This document shows, piece by piece, positions 1-8,505 of a stretch of DNA of 64,000 nt. The notes beneath the pieces are model-generated. The model searched no databases, was not told the DNA's origin, and was given only the letters and a program-made list of their open reading frames with translations. Position 1 is the first letter of the stretch. Each line of letters starts with the position of its first letter. The translations under genes were made by a program, and so were the position numbers. This DNA is from Rhizobium hidalgonense (GTDB lineage Bacteria; Pseudomonadota; Alphaproteobacteria; Rhizobiales; Rhizobiaceae). Location: NCBI RefSeq assembly GCF_002914525.1, contig NZ_LODW01000041.1:1-64000 (forward strand), given 5' to 3'.

Positions 1-2
1 TG

Positions 3-617
3 ATGGTGTCGCGCTTCGGCCACTGCCTCAACGACCTGCTCTACCGCTGGAAGATCGGCGCCCTGCCGATCGATATCGTCGGCGTCGTCTCCAACCATTT
101 CGACTACCAGAAGGTCGTGGTCAATCACGACATCCCCTTCCACCATATCCCGGTCACCAAGGCCAACAAGGTGCAGGCCGAAGCCCGTATCATGGATGTG
201 GCCGAGCAGACCGGCACCGAACTGATCGTGCTTGCCCGCTACATGCAGATCCTGTCGGATGAGATGTGCCAGAAGATGTCGGGCAAGATCATCAACATCC
301 ACCACTCCTTCCTGCCAAGCTTCAAGGGCGCCAATCCTTACAAGCAGGCCTACGGCCGCGGCGTCAAGCTGATCGGCGCGACCGCCCATTACGTCACCGC
401 CGATCTCGACGAAGGCCCGATCATCGAGCAGGACACGGCGCGCATCACCCATGCGCAGTCGCCGGATGATTATGTCTCGATCGGCCGCGATGTCGAAAGC
501 CAGGTGCTGGCGCGCGCCATCCACGCCCATATCCACCACCGCACCTTCATCAACGGCAATCGAACCGTGGTCTTCCCGGCCAGCCCCGGCAGCTACGCTT
601 CCGAACGCATGGGTTGA
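3..617 (+). CDS. purU: Formyltetrahydrofolate deformylase, 3' part
   Basis: C-terminal 204 residues of PurU, which hydrolyses 10-formyltetrahydrofolate to tetrahydrofolate and formate and so supplies formate for purine synthesis and balances one-carbon pools in the cytoplasm. The window starts inside the gene: the family is about 290 residues long, and the N-terminal ACT domain is missing here. What remains is the formyl-transferase-like catalytic domain, with the hallmark stretch around [18 protein letters not shown] and the following [20 protein letters not shown] segment, where His and Asp are catalytic in the family. The ATG at position 3 is an internal methionine, not the true start. The gene ends at TGA 617, and a stem-loop follows at 643-678. 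Confidence 0.95.
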   Translation: MVSRFGHCLNDLLYRWKIGALPIDIVGVVSNHFDYQKVVVNHDIPFHHIPVTKANKVQAEARIMDVAEQTGTELIVLARYMQILSDEMCQKMSGKIINIHHSFLPSFKGANPYKQAYGRGVKLIGATAHYVTADLDEGPIIEQDTARITHAQSPDDYVSIGRDVESQVLARAIHAHIHHRTFINGNRTVVFPASPGSYASERMG

Positions 618-642
618 GCGCGGCCGAGACCCACACCTCTTT

Positions 643-678
643 TGCTGGCAAACGACAATCTCCCGTTGCCTGCCAGCA
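643..678 (+). terminator. Stem-loop after purU, possible terminator
   Basis: TGCTGGCA (643-650) pairs with TGCCAGCA (671-678), with further partial pairing inside the loop (GGCAAACG with CGTTGCC). It lies 25 bases after the purU stop. There is no clear T-run behind it, so it may act as an mRNA 3' stabiliser rather than a classical intrinsic terminator. Confidence 0.35.
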
Positions 679-740
679 GCAAGTATTTGATTATCGCTTT
701 CAATAGGTAATCGAATCATGCTGCGGGAGGGGTGGGTGTC

Positions 741-3662
741 ATGACCGACGAGGCGCTTGTTGATCGCATGGCGCTGCCGCGTCCGGACGTGACCGTTGCC
801 GACGCGGAAGAGATTCTTCTCGCCCATTACAGCCTGTCCGGCACCCTTGCCGAACTCGGCAGCCAGCAGGATCGGAACTACCGCGTCGATAGCGATCGCG
901 GTCGCTACGTCCTGAAGATCTGCCATGTCGCCTACGAGACCCGCGAACTCGAGGCGCAGAATGCCGCGATCCATCACCTCAAGAGCAGGCAGGATGCGCC
1001 ACGCGTTCCCAACGTGATCGCCACCGATGACGGGCGGGAGATCGTCGTGCTGACCGTGCGCGGACAGGGCTACCAGGTCCGGCTGCTGGAATATCTGGAA
1101 GGCCAGGGGCTGACGGAGCTGAATTATGTGGCGCCGGCTTCCGTCGCCGCACTCGGCGCCCTCTGCGCAAGACTGGCGCAGGCGCTTGCCGATTTCAATC
1201 ATCCCGGCCTCGACCGCAGCCTGCAATGGGATTTGAGGCGGGCCGGGCCGGTCGCGGTGCAGCTGCTTACCGCCATCACCGACAGCGCCGCGCGCGACCG
1301 GATCGCCAAGACCATGGTGATGGCCGTTCGCCGCATCCAGCCGCTGGCGCCGTCGCTCCGGCTGCAGGCGGTGCATCACGACGTCACCGGTGACAATGTC
1401 GTCGGTCACCGCAATGTCCATGGCCACACCATCCCCGACGGGGTGATCGATTTCGGCGACATCATCCGCGGCTGGCTGGTCGGCGACCTCGCCGTCACCT
1501 GCGCTTCATTGCTGCATCAGGCAGAGGGCGACCCTTTTCATATCCTGCCTGCCGTCACCGCCTATCAGGCGATCTATCCGCTGACCGAAGAGGAGCTGAA
1601 GGCGCTCTGGCCATTGGTGGTGGCGCGCGCGGTTATTCTTGTCGCCAGCGGCGAGCAGCAGATTTCGGTCGATCCGGATAATGACTATGTCCGCGGCAAT
1701 CTCGACCGCGAATGGGCGATCTTCGATACGGCGATGTCCGTTCCCTTCGAGCTGATGGAAGCGGCGATCCTCAAGGCGGCCGGCGCTAACATTGCCGCCC
1801 CGGAAACGTCGGAATGGCTGCCGTTGCTGCCCGACATCGATCCTGCCGGGATCGCCTATGTCGACCTTGGGGTGCGCAGCCCGTATTTTTCTGCCGGCAA
1901 CTGGCTGAATTCCGACATGGACTGGCGGCTGCTTGCTCGCGCTGCGACCGAAAACGGGACGGCAGCGACGCGCTATGGCGAATATCGGCTTTCTCGGGCG
2001 GGAACCGCCAGGAGACAGGCGACCTGTGCCCTGCATGTCGACATCTGCCTTGCCGCAGGCAGCGCGATCGCCGCGCCCTTTGCCGGCCGCGTCGGCTGGA
2101 AGGACCAGCATCTGACGCTGACCAGCGACAGCATGACCCTTCACCTCGACGGGCTCGACCTCTCGGTCGAGGATGAGGCCGAGATCGCCGCCGGCGACCC
2201 GCTCGGCACGGTTGTCGGCGAGGCGTCGTCGCTCGGCGGGCTGCGCGTGCAGCTTTGCCGCTTCGCCGGGCTCGAGCCGCCGCTCTTTGCCACACCGCGC
2301 GAGGCGCCAGCCTGGTCGGTGCTCTGCCCTTCTGCCGCGCTGCTTCTCGACAGGCAAGCCGATGCGCCGAGACCGGAAGCCGCCGAGCTGCTCGCCAGGC
2401 GGCAGGCGCATCTTGCAGGAGCGCAGAAGAACTATTACGCGGCGCCGCCGCAAATCGAGCGCGGCTGGCGGGAGCATTTGTTCGACGTCGAGGGCCGGGC
2501 CTATCTCGATATGGTCAACAACGTCTCCATTCTCGGCCACGGCCATCCAAAGGTCGCGGCGGCGATCAGCGCCCAATGGCTGCGGCTCAATACCAATTCG
2601 CGCTTCCATTATGCCGCGATCGCGGAATTTTCCGAACGCCTTGCCGCACTGGCCCCGGATGGGCTCGATACGGTCTTCCTGGTCAATAGCGGCTCGGAGG
2701 CGAATGATCTGGCGATCCGGCTGGCGCAGGCTCACAGCGGCGCGCGCAACATGCTCTGCCTGCTCGAAGCCTATCATGGCTGGTCGGCGGCGAGCGACGC
2801 CGTCTCCACTTCGATCGCCGACAATCCGCAGGCGCTGACCACCCGACCGGACTGGGTGCATGCGGTGTTGTCGCCGAATACCTATCGCGGCGCATTCCGC
2901 GGTCCCGATACGGCGGCCAGCTATCTCGGCGCCATAACGCCCGTGCTGGAGGCGATCGATGCCCGCGGCGAGGGCCTTGCCGGCTTCATCTGCGAATCGG
3001 TCTACGGCAATGCTGGCGGCATTCCGCTGCCGGACAATTATCTAAGCCAGGTCTATTCAGAGGTGCGCGCCCGCGGCGGCCTCTGCATCGCCGATGAGGT
3101 GCAGGTCGGTTATTCCAGGCTCGGCCATTATTTCTGGGGTTTCGAGCAGCAAAGGGTGGTGCCCGATATCATCACCGTCGCCAAGGGCATGGGCAACGGC
3201 CATCCGCTCGGCGCCGTCATCACCAGGCGGGAGATCGCGCAGTCGCTGGAGAAGGAAGGCACTTTCTTTTCCTCCACCGGCGGCAGCCCGGTCAGCTGCA
3301 TCGCCGGCATGACGGTGCTCGACATCATGGCCGAGGAGGCGCTGCAGGAAAATGCCCGGACGGTCGGCGATCATCTCAAGGCGCGGCTTGCGGCGCTGAT
3401 CGACCGTTATCCGATCGCCGGCGCCGTGCACGGCATGGGCCTTTATCTCGGCCTCGAATTCGTCCGCGACAGAACGACGCTGGAGCCGGCGACGGAAGAG
3501 ACGGCTGCCATCTGCGACCGGCTGCTCGATCTCGGCGTCATCATGCAGCCGACCGGCGATCACCAAAATGTGCTGAAGATCAAGCCGCCGCTCTGCCTCA
3601 GTATCGAAAGCGCCGATTTCTTCGCGGACATGCTGGAAAAGGTGCTCGACGAGGGCTGGTGA
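741..3662 (+). CDS. Fused APH-type kinase / M23-like domain / class-III aminotransferase-fold phospho-lyase
   Basis: Three domains in one 973-residue cytoplasmic protein. Residues about 20-330 form an APH/choline-kinase fold with the catalytic HHDVTGDN motif (Asp about 214) and the metal-binding VIDFGD motif. Residues about 400-540 resemble a LytM/M23 beta-sandwich (HVDICLAAGSAIAAPFAGRV), but the second His-x-His is absent. Residues about 555-973 are a class-III PLP fold with CIADEVQVGYSR and the lysine in VAKGMGNGHPLG (about K815). In animals the separate homologues are hydroxylysine kinase and the PLP phospho-lyases for phosphohydroxylysine and phosphoethanolamine, so kinase plus lyase in one chain suggests phosphorylation of an amino alcohol followed by elimination of phosphate and ammonia; the substrate is inferred. 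The ATG at 741 has GGGAGG at 724-729; the upstream in-frame GTG at 732 is too close to it. Confidence 0.85.
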   Translation: MTDEALVDRMALPRPDVTVADAEEILLAHYSLSGTLAELGSQQDRNYRVDSDRGRYVLKICHVAYETRELEAQNAAIHHLKSRQDAPRVPNVIATDDGREIVVLTVRGQGYQVRLLEYLEGQGLTELNYVAPASVAALGALCARLAQALADFNHPGLDRSLQWDLRRAGPVAVQLLTAITDSAARDRIAKTMVMAVRRIQPLAPSLRLQAVHHDVTGDNVVGHRNVHGHTIPDGVIDFGDIIRGWLVGDLAVTCASLLHQAEGDPFHILPAVTAYQAIYPLTEEELKALWPLVVARAVILVASGEQQISVDPDNDYVRGNLDREWAIFDTAMSVPFELMEAAILKAAGANIAAPETSEWLPLLPDIDPAGIAYVDLGVRSPYFSAGNWLNSDMDWRLLARAATENGTAATRYGEYRLSRAGTARRQATCALHVDICLAAGSAIAAPFAGRVGWKDQHLTLTSDSMTLHLDGLDLSVEDEAEIAAGDPLGTVVGEASSLGGLRVQLCRFAGLEPPLFATPREAPAWSVLCPSAALLLDRQADAPRPEAAELLARRQAHLAGAQKNYYAAPPQIERGWREHLFDVEGRAYLDMVNNVSILGHGHPKVAAAISAQWLRLNTNSRFHYAAIAEFSERLAALAPDGLDTVFLVNSGSEANDLAIRLAQAHSGARNMLCLLEAYHGWSAASDAVSTSIADNPQALTTRPDWVHAVLSPNTYRGAFRGPDTAASYLGAITPVLEAIDARGEGLAGFICESVYGNAGGIPLPDNYLSQVYSEVRARGGLCIADEVQVGYSRLGHYFWGFEQQRVVPDIITVAKGMGNGHPLGAVITRREIAQSLEKEGTFFSSTGGSPVSCIAGMTVLDIMAEEALQENARTVGDHLKARLAALIDRYPIAGAVHGMGLYLGLEFVRDRTTLEPATEETAAICDRLLDLGVIMQPTGDHQNVLKIKPPLCLSIESADFFADMLEKVLDEGW

Positions 3663-4009
3663 CATGGGTCTTTCGGCATTAACCAAATCGGTCATTTCGA
3701 GGCATTTCGATTTTAACGAAATGGCCCATTGCCGGAGACAGCAAGGCTTCCTATGTCTGCCGCGGTGATCGATGAAACTCTGATTCTGTCATGTGAATTT
3801 TACGAAGAGCTGATATGTTTCTTTCTGTAAGTTCAAACTTCGGCGGAATGAATTTTTTCGGATCGCCGATATTTTGACACGTTTCGGAATATGTTTCTGG
3901 CAGGCTATCGGGTAATCTCTATCAAGTTAGTAGATTATCAAAGACAGCCATCACCGGCCCCGGGCTCTTCCGGGACCACTCAAGCGCAACGCCAACGCAA
4001 GGAACGAGC
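3663..4009. other. Non-coding stretch, AT-richer, with an inverted repeat
   Basis: No convincing gene. The first 250 bases are clearly richer in A and T than the surroundings. CATTTCG (3703-3709) and CGAAATG (3717-3723) form a 7-7-7 inverted repeat that could be an operator or hairpin. A short hairpin with CCCGG/CCGGG arms lies near 3958-3974, just ahead of the small ORF at 4010. Promoters for the downstream small genes probably lie here, but I could not assign a good -35/-10 pair. Confidence 0.4.
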
Positions 4010-4105
4010 ATGATAGACATCGATATTCTCGCCGATCTCCTTGGGCGATCAGCGCTTGGCAATGACCGTCCGGGCGCCCTCTCCCGCCCGAACTGTCGAA
4101 TGTGA
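4010..4105 (+). CDS. Possible 31-residue leader peptide
   Basis: Short reading frame beginning MIDIDILADLLGRSALG, with a good ribosome-binding site (AAGGAACG, 3999-4006) and a TGA stop at 4103-4105. It is preceded by a small hairpin and followed by TCCTCCTT (about 4112-4119), which could pair with Shine-Dalgarno sequences. It ends 77 bases before the next gene, whose own site is AGGAG. This could be a regulatory leader or an independent small protein. I do not recognise it, and coding status rests only on the ribosome-binding site and position. Confidence 0.3.
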   Translation: MIDIDILADLLGRSALGNDRPGALSRPNCRM

Positions 4106-4182
4106 CGTTCGTCCTCCTTTCAACGGTACCAGACAAGTCAATTCGCCATGGCTGTGCATCTCGCGCGGCAGGAGTTCTATCT

Positions 4183-4377
4183 ATGAAGAAGCAAGTTATC
4201 GAATATGCAGGCGTTCCCGTCGGGATCGTCATTCCCGATGAAGACCGGCTGAAATTCATCGCCGTGAAATTTCATGTCCACGACCTCGACGAGCAGCGTT
4301 TCGGCTCGCCCGATGAGGTGCGGCTGGCCATCCACGATCTGATGACCCGCCGTCATCCGAAGCCGCTTCATGCCTGA
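4183..4377 (+). CDS. Hypothetical protein, 64 residues
   Basis: Small soluble protein of unknown function, starting MKKQVIEYAGVPVGIVIPDE. It has no signal peptide or membrane segment, is slightly basic, and ends in RRHPKPLHA. The start is chosen at 4183 because AGGAG lies 8 bases upstream (4170-4174); longer in-frame extensions lack such a site. A strong intrinsic terminator follows at 4421-4456, so the gene appears to be its own transcription unit, possibly together with the 31-residue ORF before it. No motif tells its role. Confidence 0.65.
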   Translation: MKKQVIEYAGVPVGIVIPDEDRLKFIAVKFHVHDLDEQRFGSPDEVRLAIHDLMTRRHPKPLHA

Positions 4378-4420
4378 CGGCATGCGGCCGGCATCGCATT
4401 CACGGCCTTTCCCGCTGTCC

Positions 4421-4456
4421 GACCGGTCCCGCCATTTGGGGCCGGTCTTGTTTTTT
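4421..4456 (+). terminator. Rho-independent terminator
   Basis: GACCGGTCCC (4421-4430) pairs with GGGGCCGGTC (4438-4447), ten pairs with one G-U, with a 7-base loop and a T-rich tail TTGTTTTTT. It closes the unit of the 64-residue gene and argues that the following peptidase starts after it. Confidence 0.85.
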
Positions 4457-4505
4457 GAGGGCAATTGCAGTCCTATCGGCGGCCTTTCCGCATAAGGATC
4501 CGCCC

Positions 4506-5501
4506 TTGCCCGACCTTCTCAATCTGCTCACCGATATCGACGGCGTTTCCGTCGGGCACGCGACCGACCTCGTGCTTGGTTCCGGCGTCACGGTCATCGT
4601 CTTCGACGAACCGGCCGTTGCGTCCGGCACGGTGCTCGGCGGTGCGCCGGGCGGGCGAGACACCGGCCTGCTCGACCCGTCGATGACCGTCAACGCCGTC
4701 GATGCCTTCGTGCTCTCCGGCGGCTCGGCTTTCGGGCTCGATGCCGCCGGCGGCGTGCAGGCGGGATTGCGCGAACTCGGCCGTGGCTTCGCCGTCGGGC
4801 CGGTGCGCATACCGATCGTGCCGCAGGCGATCCTGATGGATCTGCTGAACGGCGGCGACAAGGATTGGGGCCTGCACTCGCCCTATCGCGACATGGGTTA
4901 TGCGGCTGTGAAGGCGGCCGCCAAGGGCGCATTTGAACTCGGCACCGCCGGCGCCGGGACCGGGGCGACGACGGCCACTTCCAAGGGCGGGCTCGGCTCA
5001 GCCAGCGCCGTCAGCAGCGCCGGCCATCGTGTCGCGGCCATCGTCGCCGTCAATGCGCTCGGCTCGGCAACGATCGCTGACGGGCCGCATTTCTGGGCGG
5101 CACCCTTCGAACAAGACGCAGAATTCGGCGGGCTCGGCATGCCTGCGGTGGCCGACCACCGGATGCGGCTGAAAGGGATGGACACGCCGGCGACGACGAT
5201 CGGCGCGGTGGTGACCGACGCGCAGCTGACCAAGGCCGAGGCGCACCGACTTTCGCTCGCCGGCCATGACGGTCTGGCCCGAGCGCTGCTGCCGGCGCAC
5301 CTGCCGCTCGACGGCGACACGATCTTTGCCGCTTCGACGGCCAGGCATCGACGTGACGACATGGCGAGCCTGATGGAGCTTTGCCACCTTGCCACCATCG
5401 TCATGGCGCGGGCGATCGCCCGCGGCGTCTACATGGCGAGCGCCCTTCCGGTCGAGGGGGCGCAAATGGCATGGCGCGACCGCTATCCCAATGGTCATTG
5501 A
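4506..5501 (+). CDS. P1 family peptidase (DmpA-type aminopeptidase/D-esterase)
   Basis: Serine hydrolase of the DmpA/BapA fold, which removes N-terminal residues from peptides; relatives act on D-amino-acid amides and beta-peptides. Family members cleave themselves before a catalytic serine, and here the segment KGGLGSASAV near residue 165 fits that Gly-Ser site. Other family landmarks are DGVSVGHATD near the N-terminus, GGAPGGRDT and VLSGGSAFGLDAAGGV. With start TTG at 4506 the protein has 331 residues, normal for the family. This start has AAGGA 7 bases upstream, while the longer ORF from 4455 would begin inside the preceding terminator. It precedes a LysR gene and a peptide-type ABC importer, which suggests use of imported peptides. 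Confidence 0.88.
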   Translation: MPDLLNLLTDIDGVSVGHATDLVLGSGVTVIVFDEPAVASGTVLGGAPGGRDTGLLDPSMTVNAVDAFVLSGGSAFGLDAAGGVQAGLRELGRGFAVGPVRIPIVPQAILMDLLNGGDKDWGLHSPYRDMGYAAVKAAAKGAFELGTAGAGTGATTATSKGGLGSASAVSSAGHRVAAIVAVNALGSATIADGPHFWAAPFEQDAEFGGLGMPAVADHRMRLKGMDTPATTIGAVVTDAQLTKAEAHRLSLAGHDGLARALLPAHLPLDGDTIFAASTARHRRDDMASLMELCHLATIVMARAIARGVYMASALPVEGAQMAWRDRYPNGH

Positions 5502-5609
5502 TTGAATAGGGTCGCAACCTGAAGCTCGTTGTTTTCATGCATGTCGTTATCCCGCAACCGGGCGACATGGATGGACAGATCGAACATGCCGAATGGCGGA
5601 GAGACGTGA

Positions 5610-6530
5610 ATGCAGATCCGGGCGCTGATGTATTTCGACGAGTTGGTCAAGACCAATTCGATGCGCCAGGCGGCCGAGAACCTCAATGTCGCACCGACGG
5701 CGATCAGCCGGCAGATCGAAAACCTCGAATCTCATTTCGGCGCATCGCTCGTCGAGCGCAGCTCCCGAGGCGTCAGGCTGACGGCCGCAGGCGAGCTGCT
5801 TGCCGCCCGCGCCGGCCGTACGCTGCGCGAACTCGATCACGTGCAGCAACTCATCGACGACCTCAAGGGTCTGCAACACGGCCATGTCAGCATCTATGCC
5901 AATGGCGCCACACTAACCAGTCTGCTGGCGCCGGTGCTTGCAGAATTCAGCCTGAAATATCCAAAGCTGCGCTTTACGGTGACGATCAGCAGCGCGCGGC
6001 AGGCAGTCGACGCCGTCAGCAGCGCCGCAGCGGATATCGCCGTGACGCTGTTTTCACCGCCGATCTCGGGTACGAAGATACGGCTGCGCTCCGAGATCGC
6101 TTATGATCTCATCGTCACGCCGCAGCATCCGGCCGCCGCGCAGACTGATATTTCCTTGAGGAACCTTGCCGACTACCCATTGGCATTGCCGGAGCATTCC
6201 TTTGGCTTCCGTCAGGCCTTCGACGCGCTGATCGAAAAAGAGGGGCTGGATCTCGATCCCGTTTTCGTCACCAGTTCGATCGAGATGCTGAAGGAGCTCG
6301 TTCTCAGCGGGGCTGCGGCCACGTTGCTGCCGGCGCTTGCCGTTCGCCGCGAGATCGAAGCAGACCAGTTGCGAGCCATCCCGCTTGCCGGCAAGACCGG
6401 CATCCGCACCCATGTCGACCTCTGCGTCTCGCCGGACCGACAGCTGTCTTTTGCTGCGGCGACATTGGTCGATTTCATCGAGAACTTCATGCGCGAAAGA
6501 ACGGGCCGCCGGCCGGAGGCCATAGGCTAA
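5610..6530 (+). CDS. LysR family transcriptional regulator
   Basis: 306 residues, the usual LysR length. The N-terminal winged helix-turn-helix is clear (NVAPTAISRQIENLE at about residues 26-40, then VRLTAAGELL), followed by a two-lobed effector-binding domain from about residue 90. GGAGAG lies shortly before the ATG. It sits between the P1 peptidase and the binding-protein gene, all on the same strand, so it probably controls the peptide-import genes in response to a small ligand. Many LysR proteins are divergent from their target; this one is not, so the target is inferred. Confidence 0.9.
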   Translation: MQIRALMYFDELVKTNSMRQAAENLNVAPTAISRQIENLESHFGASLVERSSRGVRLTAAGELLAARAGRTLRELDHVQQLIDDLKGLQHGHVSIYANGATLTSLLAPVLAEFSLKYPKLRFTVTISSARQAVDAVSSAAADIAVTLFSPPISGTKIRLRSEIAYDLIVTPQHPAAAQTDISLRNLADYPLALPEHSFGFRQAFDALIEKEGLDLDPVFVTSSIEMLKELVLSGAAATLLPALAVRREIEADQLRAIPLAGKTGIRTHVDLCVSPDRQLSFAAATLVDFIENFMRERTGRRPEAIG

Positions 6531-6662
6531 CGCCGGCGCTTGAATTTGCAACGGATTTGCTGTGTATCTATTTCGGCTACACCTAGCGCGAAAAATCGCT
6601 AAAATGTGTGCAGCCCTATTCACAGAGGCCTTCGCTTTAAAGCGCGGCCAGACAGGGACAGG

Positions 6663-8192
6663 ATGATCAAGGTTTCCTTTGTGCCTTCGGCGCGCTTCGC
6701 CCGGCAGCTCTCTCTCACGGCTGCGCTTGCGGGAGGACTCATCATGGCGGCGATGGTGCCGGCCGAGGCAGCGAAGACTACCCTCGTTCTCGGCATGAGC
6801 GTCGAGCCCACCGGCCTCGATCCGACGATCGCGGCACCGGTGGCGATCGGCCAGGTGACCTGGCAGAACGTGTTCGAGGGACTGGTGACGATCGACCAGG
6901 CCGGCAAGATCCGGCCGCAGCTTGCGAAGAGCTGGGAAATTTCGCCCGATGGCCTCACCTATACGTTCAAGCTGCAGGCCGGCGTCACGTTCCACGACGG
7001 CGAGGCTTTCGATGCCGCCAGCGCCAAATATTCGCTCGACCGGGCCCGCGGAGCCGATTCGGTCAATCCGCAGAAACGCTTCTTCGCCTCGATCGCCTCG
7101 ATCGACACGCCCGACGCCGAAACGCTGGTGCTGCATCTTTCGGCGCCGACCGGCAGCCTGATCTATTGGCTCGGCTGGCCGGCGTCGGTTATGGTCGCGC
7201 CCAAGACAGCCGCCGACGACAAGGTGACGCCGATCGGCACCGGCCCGTTCAAATTTGCCGGCTGGTCGAAGGGTACCAAGGTCGAACTGGAAAAGAATGC
7301 CGATTATTGGAACAAGGCTGCGGCCGCCAAGCTCGACAAGGTGACCTTCCGCTTCATCGCCGATCCGCAGGCGCAGGCGGCGGCGCTGAAATCCGGCGAT
7401 CTCGATGCCTTTCCGGAATTTGCCGCACCGGAGCTGATGAATTCTTTCGACGGCGATGCAAGGCTCGTCACCAGGATCGGCAATACCGAGCTCAAGGTCG
7501 TCGCCGGCATGAATAATGCCAGGAAGCCGTTCGACGACAAACGCGTGCGCCAGGCGCTGATGATGGCGATCGACCGCAAGACGGTGATCGACGGCGCATG
7601 GTCCGGCCTCGGCACGCCGATCGGCAGCCATTACACGCCGAACGATCCGGGCTATCAGGATATGACTGATGTGCTGCCCTATGACGTCGAGAAGGCGAAG
7701 GCGCTGCTTGCCGAAGCCGGCTATCCCAACGGCTTCACCTTCACGATTAAATCACCGCAAATGGCCTATGCTCCGCGCAGTGCTGAGGTCATGCAGGCGA
7801 TGTTTGCCGAGATCGGCGTGACGATGAATATCGAACCGACCGAGTTTCCGGCCAAATGGGTTCAGGACATCATGAAGGACCGCAACTTCGACATGACGGT
7901 CGTCGCCCATGCCGAGCCGCTCGACATCGACATCTACGCCAGGGATCCCTATTATTTCAACTACAAGAACCCGACCTTCAACGCACTGATGAAGAAGGTC
8001 CAGGAAACTGCCGACCCCGCCGCGCAGAACGCGATCTATGGCGAGGCGCAGAAGATTCTCGCCGAGGACGTGCCGGCGCTCTACCTCTTCGTCATGCCGA
8101 AACTCGGCGTCTGGGACAAGAAGCTGAAGGGGCTGTGGGAGAGCGAGCCGATTCCGTCGAATGTGCTGTCTGGGGTTTCTTGGGGGGATTGA
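6663..8192 (+). CDS. ABC importer substrate-binding protein, family 5 (peptide type)
   Basis: Periplasmic solute-binding protein of the DppA/OppA family, 509 residues. It starts with a signal peptide (positive MIKVSFVPSARFARQ, hydrophobic core, cleavage likely after VPAEA). Family features include SVEPTGLDPTIAAPVAIGQV, the FEGLVTID segment and GPFKFAGWSKG. ATG 6663 is preceded by AGGGACAGG; the longer ORF from 6606 would put extra residues before the signal peptide. The ligand is most likely a di- or oligopeptide, but family 5 proteins also bind nickel, opines and other solutes. The cognate permeases follow after 313 bases; no ATPase gene is in the cluster. Confidence 0.9.
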   Translation: MIKVSFVPSARFARQLSLTAALAGGLIMAAMVPAEAAKTTLVLGMSVEPTGLDPTIAAPVAIGQVTWQNVFEGLVTIDQAGKIRPQLAKSWEISPDGLTYTFKLQAGVTFHDGEAFDAASAKYSLDRARGADSVNPQKRFFASIASIDTPDAETLVLHLSAPTGSLIYWLGWPASVMVAPKTAADDKVTPIGTGPFKFAGWSKGTKVELEKNADYWNKAAAAKLDKVTFRFIADPQAQAAALKSGDLDAFPEFAAPELMNSFDGDARLVTRIGNTELKVVAGMNNARKPFDDKRVRQALMMAIDRKTVIDGAWSGLGTPIGSHYTPNDPGYQDMTDVLPYDVEKAKALLAEAGYPNGFTFTIKSPQMAYAPRSAEVMQAMFAEIGVTMNIEPTEFPAKWVQDIMKDRNFDMTVVAHAEPLDIDIYARDPYYFNYKNPTFNALMKKVQETADPAAQNAIYGEAQKILAEDVPALYLFVMPKLGVWDKKLKGLWESEPIPSNVLSGVSWGD

Positions 8193-8357
8193 GGCGGGCC
8201 TGGATGCTATGACGTGATGGCCTTGTGAGACCTGACATGAATTTGGCCGATTTAGTGCGCATCCCGCTTCAAGCCTCGTCAAGTCGGTTCAGCCTCGGCC
8301 GACATTACTTGGTGCCTGACGCGGGCGCCTTGAATGACTCTTTCTGCCCGCCCCACC

Positions 8358-8428
8358 CTCCGTCATGCTCGGCCTTGAGTCGAGCATCCACGCCGCACCT
8401 ATCTACAGCAAGGCCGAGGATGACGGAG
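8358..8428. repeat. Intergenic palindromic repeat, rhizobial type
   Basis: Arms 8358-8377 (CTCCGTCATGCTCGGCCTTG) and 8409-8428 are 20-base inverted copies with one mismatch. A nested alternative hairpin exists inside the left part: ATGCTCG (8365-8371) with CGAGCAT (8381-8387). Sequences of the pattern CTCCGTCATnCTCGG are, from memory, common intergenic repeats in Rhizobiales; copy number could not be checked here. Confidence 0.75.
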
Positions 8429-8431
8429 AGC

Positions 8432-8455
8432 GGGGTTGGCTTTCTAGCCAACCCC
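8432..8455 (+). repeat. Perfect 10-bp stem-loop
   Basis: GGGGTTGGCT (8432-8441) and AGCCAACCCC (8446-8455) form a perfect stem with loop TTCT, immediately after the larger palindrome and 50 bases before the permease start. It may belong to the same repeat element or act as an mRNA processing or stability signal. Confidence 0.7.
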
Positions 8456-8505
8456 CTCGCCAGCGAACGGGAGGACTGCGATACGGCGTCGAAAGGCCGT
8501 CGCCC

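Larger units (their letters stand above)
8193..8505. other. Intergenic stretch between binding protein and permease, filled by palindromes
   Basis: Holds no credible gene. Its second half carries two strong palindromes (8358-8428 and 8432-8455), annotated separately. The first half shows nothing clear. A gap of this size inside an importer operon may lower permease expression relative to the binding protein through hairpin-limited transcription or mRNA processing, as described for REP-type elements in other bacteria. Confidence 0.5.

Noticed and set aside
1506..2861. Long 451-residue open frame on the minus strand inside the fusion gene
   Set aside because: Shadow frame produced by high-GC codon structure of the plus-strand gene; no family motif, unlike the plus-strand protein with clear kinase and PLP motifs.
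3874..3902. TTGACA-like -35 element before the small leader ORF
   Set aside because: TTGACA is present at 3874-3879 but no acceptable -10 element lies 16-18 bases downstream.
6054..7631. 525-residue minus-strand frame across LysR and the binding protein
   Set aside because: Runs antisense across two well-supported genes and their gap; composition is Arg/Gly-rich without domains.
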